Source of the DNA: Streptomyces sp. P3
GTDB lineage: Bacteria > Actinomycetota > Actinomycetes > Streptomycetales > Streptomycetaceae
Assembly: GCA_016893485.2 (NCBI GenBank)
Contig: JAFEKX020000001.1
Location: forward strand, 868,001 to 932,000
Reading direction: 5' to 3'
Length of the DNA stretch: 64,000 nucleotides
Shown here piece by piece: positions 1 through 10,143 of the stretch. Numbering within the stretch: the stretch's first letter is position 1; each line of letters starts with the position of its first letter. Position numbers and translations under genes: made by a program. The notes below the pieces were generated by a model. The model was not told where the DNA came from, did no database searches, and worked only from the letters and a program-made list of their open reading frames with translations.

Positions 1-3000
1 GTCCAAGACGGCGGTGGACACCAGCAGTTGGCTCCCGGCCACCGTCCCCGGCACGGTCCTCGGCTCCCTCGTGGACCAGGGCAAGCTGCCCGACCCCGTC
101 GCCGGGCTGAACAACCTCCACATTCCCGAAGCCCTGTCACGCCATGCCTGGTGGTACAAGCGGGACTTCGAGCTGCCGCACGGTCTGCGCACCGGGTCCG
201 GGCGCCGGATCTGGCTGGAGTTCGACGGCATCAACCACACCGCCGACATCTGGCTCAACGGCAACCACGTGGGCGGTCTGACCTACCCCTTCGCCCGCTC
301 GGCCCACGACGTGACCGCGTTCCTCGCGACGCACGGGGCGAACGCGCTCGCCGTGAAGATCACGCCGATGCCGGTGCCCGGCAGCCCCGGCGACAAGGGT
401 CCCGCCGGTGAGTCCTGGGTGGACGCGGGCGCCAACCAGATGAACCTCAACTCCCCACCTACCTGGCCTCTTCGGGCTGGGACTGGATGCCGGCGGTCCG
501 CGACCGGGCCGCCGGCATCTGGAACCACGTCCGGCTGAGATCGACCGGCCATGTCGTGATCGGCGACCCGCGTGTCGACACCGCGCTGCCGAACCTGCCC
601 CAGGTGTCGGTCGCCGAACTGACCGTCGTCGTCCCGGTCCGCAATGCCGACACCAGCGCCCACAAGGTGACGGTCTCCGCGGCCTTCGACAACGTACGGG
701 TGAGCAAGGCCGTCACCGTGCCCGCGGGCGTGAGCGTCGACGTCACCTTCAGCCCCGACGCCTTCGGTCAACTACGCCTGAAGAATCCCAGGTTGTGGTG
801 GCCCAACGGCCTCGGCGACCCCACGCTCCATGACCTCACCCTGGTCGCGACGCTCGACGGCGCGGAGAGCGACCGGCGCACGACCCGGTTCGGCATCCGT
901 CAGTTCGGCTACGAGTACCAGGTGCCGCTGCCGTTCGCCGACTCCGGTGACGCCTACACCCAGACGGTGACCTTCGGCCGGCAACAAGCCCGGTACGTGC
1001 GCGTCAAGTGCCTTACCCGGGCGTCCGGTTGGGGCTACTCGGTGTGGACCCTGGCCGTACGCGACAGCACGCGCGCCGGCACCGACCTGGCTCTGCACGC
1101 CCCGGCCGACGCGTCGACCACGGACGGCGACGACCACGGCGCCGCCAACGTGACCGACGGTGATCCCGACACCCGCTGGTCCTCGGCCTACACGGACGAC
1201 CAGTGGATCCGGGTCGACCTCGGGTCCGTGCAGTCCTTCGACCAGGTCGACCTGGTGTGGGAACAGGCGTACGCGAAGACCTACTTGGTGCAGGTCTCCA
1301 CCGACAACTCCACCTGGACCGACGCGGTGTCGGTGGACAACAGCGCGGTGCCGCTGCCGTTCGGCAACGCCAACGCGAGCCTGCAGGTGGAGGACTTCAC
1401 CGCCCAGACCGCCCGCTACGTGCGCCTCTCCTGCGGGCTGCGCAACACCAGTTGGGGCAACTCCCTGTGGTCGCTCGGTGTCGTCGACAGCACGGCGCCC
1501 TCGACCGACCTGGCCCTGCACCAGAAGACGACCGCGTCCACCGAGGACCCCGACCACCCGGCCGCGCACGCCACCGACGGTGACTCGAGCACCCGTTGGT
1601 CCTCCGAGTACGCGGACAACCAGTGGATCCAGGTCGACCTCGGGGCCGCGAGGCGTTTCGACCGGGTCGCCGTGCTGTGGGAGTCGGCCTACCCGAAGAC
1701 GTATGTGATCCAGGTGTCGGACGACGGCGACACGTGGACGGACGTGAAGTCGGTGTCCAACACGCCCGATCCGTTGAAGATCAGCGTCAACGGGGTGCGG
1801 GTGCTGGCCCGCGGCGGCAACTGGGGCTGGGACGAACTCCTGCGCCGGATGCCACCGGAGCGCATGGACGCGGCGGTGCGGATGCACCGCGACATGAACT
1901 TCACGATGATCCGCAACTGGGTGGGCACGTCCGACCGGGAGGAGTTCTTCGCCGCCTGCGACGAACACGGCATCCTGGTGTGGAACGACTTCCCCAACGC
2001 GTGGGGCATGGACCCGCCGGACCACGACGCCTTCAACTCGATCGCCCGTGACACCGTTCTGCGCTACCGCATCCACCCCAGCGTGGTGATCTGGTGCGGC
2101 GCCAACGAAGGCAACCCACCGGCGGCCATCGACCAGGGCATGCGCGAGGCCGTGCAGGACCAGGCCCCGGCATCCTCTACCAGAACAACTCGGCCGGCGG
2201 CATCATCACCGGCGGCGGACCCTACGGCTGGGTGGAGCCGGAGAAGTACTTCGACCCGACCACCTACGGCAGCAAGGACTTCGGGTTCCACACCGAGATC
2301 GGCATGCCCGTCGTCTCCACCGCAGCCAGCATGCGCAACATGACGGGCGACGAGCCCGAGTGGCCGATCCGGGGCGCGTGGTACTACCACGACTGGAGCG
2401 AGCACGGGAACCAGGCACCGCAGACGTACAAGGCGGCCGTAGAAGCGCGTCTCGGGGCGACCACCGGCCTGGACGACTTCGCGCGCAAGGCGCAATTCGT
2501 CAACTACGAGAACACGCGGGCCATGTTCGAGGCGTGGAACGCGAACCTGTGGGACAACGCCAGCGGGCTGATGCTGTGGATGTCCCACCCGGCGTGGCAC
2601 AGCACGGTCTGGCAGACGTACGACTACGACTTCGACGTCAACGGCACGTACTACGGGGCCCGTTCGGCCTGTGAGCCGCTGCATGTGCAGGCCGATCCCG
2701 AGGGGCGGGTCATCGCCGTCAACCACACGCGTGACGGCCTCAAGCACGCCGTGGTCACCGCGCAGTTGGTCGATCTGACGGGGCGTCGGCTCGGCACGGA
2801 CAAGAGCGCCCGACTGGACGTCGCACCGGCCGCGACCACGAAGGCGTTCACCACGGCCTGGACCGACGACCTGCCGGACCTCCATCTCCTCCGCCTGACG
2901 CTCGCCGGCGGCGACGGCCGGGTCCTGTCCCGCAACACCTACTGGCGCTACCGCACACCGGCCGCCATGCAGGCACTGGGCAAGGCGCCGAAGACGAAGG

Positions 3001-3284
3001 TCTCCGCGACGCTCGGGCGCGTGTCCCGCTCCGGGAACCGCACCCAACTGACCGCCACCGTCCGCAATCAGGGGCCGGCGGTCGCCGCGATGGTCCGGCT
3101 CTCGCTGAAGAACGGCGCGACCGGCCGGCGCGTGCTGCCGACGCTGTACAGCCACAACTACCTGTGGCTGCTGCCCGGCGAGTCCCAGACCGTCACTCTG
3201 TCCTGGCCGACCCGGGCCCTCACCTCAGGTCGTCCGCTCCTGGAAGTGGAGGCGTACAACAGCCGCCCCGCAACCGCGAGTTAG
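1..3284 (+). CDS. GH2 exo-beta-D-glucosaminidase-like glycosidase, 5' end outside window
   Basis: Glycoside hydrolase family 2 enzyme, probably secreted and acting on chitosan oligosaccharides or beta-mannosides. The frame is open from base 2, so the start lies upstream. Order seen: sugar-binding jelly roll (motif ATVPGTVLGSL near 50), Ig-like domain, tandem discoidin/CBM32-like repeats (about 925-1780), TIM barrel, C-terminal sandwich. The acid/base Glu is in CGANEG (codon 2107-2109) and the likely nucleophile Glu in FHTEIGMP (codon 2295-2297). The reading frame changes near 455 (a CCCC run that would be CCCCC) and near 2165, with protein similarity continuing, so I treat them as sequence errors. 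The glucosaminidase (CsxA-like) assignment is from overall domain order; a mannosidase of the same family is the alternative. Confidence 0.8.
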
Positions 3285-3298
3285 GAACAGCCGGTCCG

Positions 3299-3745
3299 TC
3301 AGGACGCCTCCACCGCCGTCTTGATGCGTTGCCCGAACGCGGGCGCGTCCTTACGGGCCGCGCCCAGGGCGAAGCCCACCAGCAGCTTGCCGACGCCGTG
3401 GCCTTCGAGGACGTTGAAGATCCGGACCCTGGTCGTGCCCGGACCGGTGGATTCCAGGTCGTAGCCGCCCTCGGTGGCCGTCACGGTGTTCTTGGACGTC
3501 TCCGTCCAGCGGATGCGGTGGGGTGCCTCGTATTCGGTGATCCGGAACGTCCGGCCCGTCTTCATTCCGGCGTCCTTGACGGTGCTCGTGAAGACGGTGC
3601 CCACGGCCGTCGGGCCCTCGGGAGTCTTGGTGATCTCCTGGACGCGCGGGCTGAACTTGGGGTCGTTCGTGCCCTCCGCGAGGAAGGCGAAGACTTCCTC
3701 GACGGGGCGGTTGATCACGGTTGTCGCCTCGAACTGTCCGGCCAC
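3299..3745 (-). CDS. SRPBCC-family (polyketide cyclase/START-like) protein
   Basis: 148-residue intact protein of the SRPBCC fold, which binds hydrophobic ligands in a deep cavity; the ligand cannot be told from sequence. It begins with FEATTVINRPVEEVFAFL, the typical first strand and helix of the family, and ends with a long C-terminal helix. The GTG start at 3745 is chosen because AGGAGG sits four bases upstream; the frame is open further 5' without another ribosome binding site. It is divergent from the ABC exporter operon starting at 3908, with a 162-base gap that must hold both promoters; I see no clear operator there. Confidence 0.8.
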   Translation of the reverse strand: MAGQFEATTVINRPVEEVFAFLAEGTNDPKFSPRVQEITKTPEGPTAVGTVFTSTVKDAGMKTGRTFRITEYEAPHRIRWTETSKNTVTATEGGYDLESTGPGTTRVRIFNVLEGHGVGKLLVGFALGAARKDAPAFGQRIKTAVEAS

Positions 3746-3907
3746 GATTCCTCCTGTGCTGCGCTGGGAGTTTTCGCTGGGTGTGCCCTGCTGCGCCGAG
3801 CACCACCAGCCTATCGGCGCGGCTGCGCCCTGCTTCCCCACCCGGTTCCAGGGCACTGAAACCGCGGTGAAACCGAGCTGAATGCGCCCTGCCGCACGCT
3901 CTGCGCC

Positions 3908-4872
3908 ATGACGACAACGACCCATGAACTCGCGATCTCAGCCACCGGGCTGCGCAAGGCCTACGGGGACAAGACAGTGCTCGACGGCATCGACCTGGCC
4001 GTCCCCACCGGCACCATCTTCTCCTCCTCGGTCCGAACGGCGCAGGCAAGACCACCGCCGTCAAGATCCTCTCCACCTTGGTGACCGCCGACGCCGGCCA
4101 GCTGCGGGTCGGCGGTCACGACCTGGCCGTGGACCCGCAGGCCGTACGGGCGACGATCGGCGTCACCGGGCAGTTCTCCGCCGTCGACGGCCTCATCACC
4201 GGCGAGGAGAACATGCTCCTCATGGCCGACCTCCACCACCTCACCAAGCAGGAGGGACGGCGGGTCGCCGCCGAGCTGCTGGACCGCTTCGACCTGACCG
4301 ACGCCGCCAGGAAACCCGCCTCCACCTACTCCGGCGGCATGAAGCGCCGCCTCGACCTCGCCATGACCCTCGTCGGCAACCCCAGGATCATCTTCCTCGA
4401 CGAACCCACCACCGGCCTCGACCCACGCAGCCGCCACACCATGTGGGGCATCATCCGCGAACTCGTCTCCGGCGGTACGACCGTCTTCCTCACCACCCAA
4501 TACCTCGACGAAGCCGACGAACTCGCCGACACCATCGCCGTGTTGAACGACGGCCGCATCGCCGCCCAAGGCAGCGCCGACGAACTGAAGCGACTCGTGC
4601 CCGGCGGACACGTACGCCTGCGCTTCACCGACCCCGACACCTACCAGTCCGCCGCGACCGCCCTGCGCGAGGTCAGTCGCGACGACGAGGCGCCTCGCTC
4701 CAGCTCCCCAGCGGCGGCAGCCAGCGCGAACTGCGCGCCATTCTCGACCAGTTGGACACCTCCGGCATCGAGGCCGACGAACTCACCGTGCACACCCCGA
4801 CCTCGACGACGTGTTCTTCGCCCTGACCGGCGGCGCCAAGGTCCCCACCAGTCCAAGGAGAACGTCCGATGA
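3908..4872 (+). CDS. DrrA-family ABC exporter ATP-binding protein
   Basis: ATPase subunit of a daunorubicin-resistance-type (DrrA) ABC exporter, about 321 residues, cytoplasmic, pairing with the membrane protein that follows. Walker A (GPNGAGKTT) is visible once a missing C near 4022 is allowed for; signature STYSGGMKRRLDLA, Walker B IIFLDEPTTGLDP and the H-loop region follow in order. Further frame changes occur near 4685, 4800 (CCCC run) and 4835, all in the C-terminal DrrA-specific part. It stops at TGA 4870-4872 overlapping the permease ATG. Substrate unknown; such pairs export hydrophobic drugs or metabolites. Confidence 0.85.
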
Positions 4873-5653
4873 GCACTCTTTCCCTCGCCGTCCGCGACTC
4901 GTCCACGATGCTGCGCCGCAACCTGCTCCACGCGCGCCGCTATCCGTCGCTCACCCTGAACCTGCTCCTCACCCCGATCATGCTGTTGCTGCTCTTCGTC
5001 TACATCTTCGGCGACGTGATGAGCACGGGCATCGGTGGCGCCGACCGCTCCGACTACATCGCCTACATCGTCCCCGGCATCCTGATGATGACCATCGGCG
5101 GCACCGTGATCGGCACGGCGGTCTCCGTCGCCACCGACATGAACGAGGGCATCATCGCCCGCTTCCGACCCTGGCCATCCACCGCGGGTCGGTGCTCGTC
5201 GGGCACGTCGTCGGCAGCGTGCTGCAGTGCGTCGCCAGCGTGGTGCTGGTCGGTGCCGTCGGCGTGGCCATCGGCTTCCGGTCCACCGACGCCACCCCGC
5301 TGGAGTGGCTGGCCGCGTTCGGTCTGCTCGTCCTTTTCTCCCTGGCGCTCACCTGGATCGCCGTGGGGATGGGCATGGCCAGCCCGACCGCGGAGGCGGC
5401 CAGCAACAGCGCGCAGCCGCTGATCCTCCTCCCGCTCATCTCCAGCGCCTTCATCCCGGCCGACACGATGCCGGGCTGGTTCCAGCCGATCGCCGAGTAC
5501 CAGCCCTTCACCCCGGCGATCGAGACCCTGCGCGGTCTGCTGCTCGGCACGGAGATCGGCAACAACTGGTGGATCGCCGTCGCCTGGTGCGTCGGGCTCA
5601 CCGTGCTCGGCTACCGCTGGTCCACCGCCTCGTTCAACCGCGACCCGAAGTAG
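4869..5653 (+). CDS. DrrB-family ABC exporter permease
   Basis: ABC-2 type membrane subunit of about 261 residues, partner of the preceding ATPase. It begins MSTLSLAVRDSSTMLRRNLL, overlaps the upstream stop (ATGA) and has GGAG eight bases upstream. Six hydrophobic segments are visible, with the ABC-2 signature region around IPADTMPGWFQPIAEYQPFTP, a conserved loop of DrrB-type permeases. One frame change near 5165 (one base missing before the codons for TLAIHRGSVLVG). Its 3' end overlaps the convergent AfsR-like gene by 20 bases. Confidence 0.85.
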
Positions 5654-8600
5654 TCGCCATGACAGCGCGGACGGCGTCCCGCAACTCGTCCCGCCCCAGG
5701 GCTGCGTACTCCGACACCGCGTCGGCGTACGCCGCCCTGTCGGCGTCCTCGGCCGCTTGCCGGGCGAGGTCCGCGGACATCGTGGGCTGGAACTCCCGTA
5801 GTACGCCGAGCCGTTCGGCGAGCGCGATCATCCGTACGGCGGACGGGTCGCCCTCCGTGAATCCGACCGTGCCGAGGGCGTGCAACATCGTTCCCAGCAA
5901 GGGGAGTTCGGAGGGCGAGCCGTACGACTCGGCGAGCAGGGTCCCCATACCCCCGCGCAACCGGTCGACGGTGTCCGCGACCAGCGCGTGCCGGCCGGCG
6001 CGTGCGTGGGCCGTCACGGCCACCGACTGGACCATGAACGCCCATGGATCGGGGTGGACTTCGGCGCCGCGCGATGATCCGGCCGCGAGCATGCGCTCCA
6101 CGGCGCCCCGCCACAGGCCGAGTCCGACCTCCGTCAGCCCACGGGCGAGCGCAATCTCGGCCCGCCCACCGAGGTCGGGGCGGTAGAAGTCGTCCTCCGG
6201 CGGCGGGTTGTCGCTCTCCGTCTGCCGCAGCCAGTACTCGGCCTCGTCCACCTCCCCGCGCTGCAGACACGCGAGGGCGAGGAGCGAGCGGATGCCGATG
6301 TGGTCGTGCCCGTCGCCGAGCCGCGGCAACACGGCGAGGGACGCCTTGAGATGCTCGTACGCCTCCTCGCCCCGCCCGGTGCGCAGGCACAGTTCGCTCA
6401 GCCGGGAGTGCACCATGAGCTGCACGGACGGATTGTCAACTGCCGCGAGTCCGACGACCGTTCGGCGGCCCGAGACGAGGGCGCGCTCGATGTCGTGCTC
6501 GAACTCCCAGACGTAGCAGGCCACGCACTCGGCGATGCCGGAGAGCAACGGCTGCCGGTCCTCGGACAGCCCGCGCAGCACGTCGTAGCCGGGCGGGCGT
6601 ATCTCGGGATCGCGCTCAGCACGATCGAGGCGGCGCGCATCAGCGAGTCCGGCGGGGCCGCCGGGAGCCGTCGCAGGGTGACGAGCTGGCGTACGGCGCG
6701 TGGGCCCTGCCCCATGAACACGGTGACCGTGCCCAACACCGCTGCGGTGCGGGCGACTTCGAGGTATTCGGGCTCGGGGTGGTAGTGCGAGAGCGCCGGG
6801 CCGGTGTCGGCGGTGAGGGCGATGAGGCGGGGGTAGTTGGTGCCGGTGGACCACAGGCTGGCGAGGACGGCGGTGAGCGCGGCGGTGGCGGGATGGTCCA
6901 GGCGTGCCTGAGCATGCCGGAGCGCCGCCACGAGGTTGTCCTGCTCCGCCTTGATCCGCTCCCACGCCGACTGCGAGTCGGACCCGAACAGCACATCGTG
7001 ATGCGCGACCCCGAACTCCCGTGCCCAGAACAGGAATTGGTCTACGACGGCCTCGTCCTCGCCCGCCTCCGTGCGGCGGGCCGCGCTGAACTCCCGTACG
7101 GTCTCCAGCATCCGGAACCGCACTCCGGCCGCGGTGTCGGCGACGGTGAGCAGCGACTGGTCGGCCAGCTGCTCCAGCAGGAGCAACGCGTCCTCGCCCA
7201 GGACCTGTTCGGCCGCTTCGCCGGAGAAGCCGCCGGGGAAGACGGAGAGCGTGCGCAGTGCCGCCCGGGCGTCCTCGTCAAGGAGGTTCCAGCTCCACTC
7301 GACGACCGCGTGCAGGGTGCGGTGCCGTTCGGGCACGTCCTGGCGCCGCCGCGCAGCAGCGCGAACCGGTCGCCGAGGCGGCGGGCGATGTCCGGCACCG
7401 ACAGGACGCGCACCCGCGCCGCCGCCAGTTCCACCGCGAGGGGCAGCCCGTCGAGGTGCCGGCACAGCTCGGCCACCGCGTCCGAGGGCAGCTCCACCCG
7501 CTCCTCGCGGCGCGCGCCCGCTGGGTGAACAGCTCGACGGAGACGGCGAGTCCGAGTTCCGGCAGCGCGTAGACGGCCTCCGAGGTGAGGCCGAGCGGGG
7601 AGCGGCTGGTGGCGAGCACCCGTAGGTCCTTGGAGGACGAGATCAGGGCCTGGACGAGGTCGGCGGCGCCGCGGACGACCTGCTCGCAGTTGTCGAGCAC
7701 CAGCAGCGCGGGCCCGGAGCCGAGCACGCCGAGGATGCCGGACACCGGGTCTCCGGAGGCGGGCCCGTTCATGGCACCGGCGCCGAGCACGGAGGCGACC
7801 TCGGCGGCCACGTCCGCGTCCTCGGTGACACCGGCGAGCGGCACGAAGTACACCAGGCGCTGCTCGGCCCGGCGGCTGACGGCGTGCGCGAGGCGGGTCT
7901 TGCCGAGTCCGCCGGGTCCTACGACGGTGACGGCACGCGAGACACGCAACAGCCCTTCCACCGCCGCGATGTCGTCGTCCCGGCCGAGCAGCGGATTCGG
8001 CTCGTGCGGCACCCCGTGCCTGGCCACGGGCGCCTCGCCGCGCAGCAACTCCTGTTGTACGGCCTTGAGTCCGGGCCCCGGGTCCGTGCCGAGCTCGTCG
8101 CGCAGCTCACGGCGGTACGCCTCGTACCGGGTCAGCGCGGCGGACGGACCGGCCGTCGCCGCCTCCCCGCGCAACATCTCACCGAGCACCTCCTCGTCGC
8201 GCGGATGCGCTGCGGCGGCGACGGCCAGGGGTCCCGCGGCCTCCGCGTGGCGTCCGAGGCGGGCGAGCGCGAGCGCCCGCGCGCGGACGAGCGTGTCGTG
8301 CACGGGTGCCCGCTCGGCGCGCAGCGCGGCGACCGGGTCGTCGCTGTCGGCGCCCTGGTCGGGGGTGCCTTCCCAGAGGGCGAGCCCGGCCTCGGCGGCG
8401 GCCAGCGAACCCGCGTGATCGCCCGCCCTGGCCCGGTCCGCGCTCGCGGCGGCGTGCAACAGCAGGGCGGAGCTGTCGACTTGGTCAGCGGCGAGGTCGA
8501 GCCGGTATCCGGTCGGCGTGCTGACGATGAGGTCGGCGCCGAGCTGCGCCCGCGCCCGCGACACGAGGACCTGCAACGCCTTCCCCGGCCGCTCCGGCAA

Positions 8601-8752
8601 CTCGTCCGGCCACAGCCCTTCCACCAGCCGCTCGGTGCTGCACCCGGTCCTCAAGTCCCCGCGAGCAACGCGAGCAGCCCGCGCAGCCGGGGCGCGGTGA
8701 CCTCCTGTCTTCGGCAGGCGACACGCGGGAGCAGGGTGAGGTCAATGGTCAC
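5634..8752 (-). CDS. AfsR/SARP-like regulator (HTH, BTAD, NB-ARC, TPR)
   Basis: Large transcriptional regulator of about 1,039 residues. Order: short OmpR-like DNA-binding domain, BTAD domain ([20 protein letters not shown]), NB-ARC/STAND ATPase (Walker [17 protein letters not shown]; Walker [22 protein letters not shown]) and a helical TPR-like C-terminus. This is the AfsR architecture but the gene is not necessarily afsR. GTG at 8752 gives the earliest in-frame family-like start. Frame changes near 8657 (GGGG), 7505, 7340 and 6605 interrupt an otherwise continuous protein. It converges on the ABC exporter with a 20-base overlap, so one could influence the other by antisense transcription; regulation of that exporter is only a guess. 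Confidence 0.82.
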
Positions 8753-8786
8753 CCGTGCAGATTAACCAAGGTCCCGCCGCTGCTTC

Positions 8787-9051
8787 CTAGTCGGTACCCG
8801 CGAGGCCGTGGAGAACCCTTCCGTGCCGCGCCAGCGGGGACAGCACCATCACCGTCGGCGACAGCAGGATGCCCACGGCCGACGAAATTGATCGTCGCGG
8901 CCGCACGCCCCTGCATGCCGTGGGGAGTTACGGCCTGCCGGACCGCCACGACCGTGACGTTCACCAGTTGCCCGCTGACCCCGAACACGAAGGTGGCCGC
9001 GAGAAGTACCGTGATCGTCGGCGCGGACGACCGGGCATCTCTGGGATCCAA
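8787..9051 (-). pseudogene. MFS transporter C-terminal relic
   Basis: About 85 codons matching the last two membrane helices of a major facilitator: ITVLLAATFVFGVSGQ, then GMQGRAAATINFVG, then after a frame change near 8870 a tail reading LLSPTVMVLSPLARHG and ending at TAG (8787-8789). No N-terminal ten or more helices exist upstream, where the sequence turns into unrelated DNA near 9060. The missing gene body marks real decay rather than a sequencing error. It lies 35 bases downstream of the start of the AfsR-like gene, on the same strand. Confidence 0.6.
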
Positions 9052-9203
9052 CGTCTCGGCGTTCAGGGGTGATTGAGTACCTGGCCCAGCGAGGGTCTTC
9101 CGCCAAGGGCAATTAGCGGCTGCCCCGGAGCGCAGCGCCTACGGTCGACGCCTGGTTCGACGTACTGACCGCCGATCCCGGAACGGTCCTCACGGCCATC
9201 CTG

Positions 9204-9636
9204 ATGGCCACATGCCTCGAACTGCCCCTCGCCGCGCTGTGCACGCCGGTGGCTTGGGATGCGCTGCGGGCGCTGCCACGCCACGTGCGCAACCAGGCTC
9301 CCAGCATGTCTGGACCCACGCTGGTGATCGAGTTGCCCGAGCCTCTCCCCTCGGCCGTGCTGAGGGAGTTCCGCGCGCTGTTGGCGGGGCTCGCCTCACG
9401 CCTCGACGAGCAGCGGCCCGGGTCCTTCGACCTCAACGTGCACGCCGACCGGCTGGGCGTCGAGGACGGGCGGGAGGATGACCGGCGTCGGCCCTTCCTG
9501 GTCTACCTGATGGGGCCGCGCGTCGGCGACGAGACCATCTTCGAGGCTGAACACGCCGACGAGCCCGAGGTCGAGGCGGCCCTCGGTTTCAGGCCCAGCC
9601 ATGCCGTCAATGTCAGCGCCGGCTGCAATTTACTAA
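9204..9636 (+). CDS. Hypothetical protein, possibly DUF6368-like, truncated
   Basis: An acidic soluble protein reading from ATG 9204 (alternative ATG 9306, MSGPTLVIELPEPLPSAVL). Family-like stretches are SFDLNVHADRLGVEDG, LVYLMGPRVGDETIFEAEH and SHAVNVSAGCN. From memory these resemble the N-terminal half of DUF6368 proteins; I could not search. The frame then runs into the AT-rich MarR promoter and stays open to 9773, so the natural C-terminus appears lost; the end given is the first stop in the next frame. Third-position GC is high, supporting real coding on this strand. Function unknown. Confidence 0.4.
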
Positions 9637-9662
9637 GGCAGGCTTATAAAGTAACCTTAGTA
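9631..9662 (+). promoter_or_regulatory. Inverted-repeat operator in the MarR promoter
   Basis: Perfect 8-base inverted repeat TACTAAGG (9631-9638) and CCTTAGTA (9655-9662) in an AT-rich island, with centres 24 bases apart. It ends one base before the ATG of the MarR gene, and TATAAA (9645-9650) lies between the arms. No ribosome binding site precedes the ATG, suggesting a leaderless transcript. Placement fits autorepression by the MarR protein. Confidence 0.7.
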
Positions 9663-9663
9663 T

Positions 9664-10111
9664 ATGAACGACGATCAGGATCTGGATCCGACCGCCGTCG
9701 CCTCCGCGCTGCTCGCGAGCTTCGGTGTGCTGGTGCGGCGGGGCCCGGCAAGTGCCGGTCGAGGGTGGGCTGACGATGCCCGAGCGGAGTGCGCTGGCGC
9801 GGCTGGATCGCGGCGGCCCAGCCACCTCGTCCGCGATGGCCCGTGAGGCGCAGATCACCGCGCAGGCCATGGGGGCGACGCTCAACGCGCTGCGGAACCG
9901 TGGCCTGGTCGAACGGCGGCCGGACCCGGAGGACGGCCGGCGTGTGGTGCTGACGGTGACCGACGCCGGCCGGCAGGCGCTGAAGGACAAGCGCAACGCC
10001 CGGGCCGAACGGATCGCCCGAGCCCTGACCAGCGGGACGTTCACCCAGGCCGAGGTGGAGCAACTCGCGGCGGTGGCACCGCTGTTGGAGCGACTGGCCC
10101 AGCACATCTGA
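9664..10111 (+). CDS. MarR-family transcriptional regulator
   Basis: About 149-residue winged-helix repressor. The first 26 residues read from ATG 9664; an extra G in the run near 9738-9743 shifts the frame, after which the HTH (SSAMAREAQITAQAMGATL) and wing (LVERRPDPEDGRRVVLTVT) follow to QHI at 10111. No Shine-Dalgarno sequence precedes the start, as in leaderless actinobacterial genes. It is 32 bases upstream of the MFS exporter on the same strand, the usual MarR/DHA2 arrangement, so it most likely represses itself and the exporter operon until a phenolic or drug ligand binds. Confidence 0.85.
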
Positions 10112-10143
10112 CGGCGGCGACGGAGCCACGAGAAAGCAGAGCG

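Noticed and set aside
772..2076. A 434-codon minus-strand frame inside the GH2 gene
   Set aside because: Shadow of the GH2/CBM32 coding strand; composition Val/Gly/Arg/His only.
3908..9051. A biosynthetic gene cluster around the AfsR-like regulator and DrrAB exporter
   Set aside because: No synthase, peptide synthetase, terpene cyclase or tailoring genes are nearby; regulator and exporter alone are not enough.
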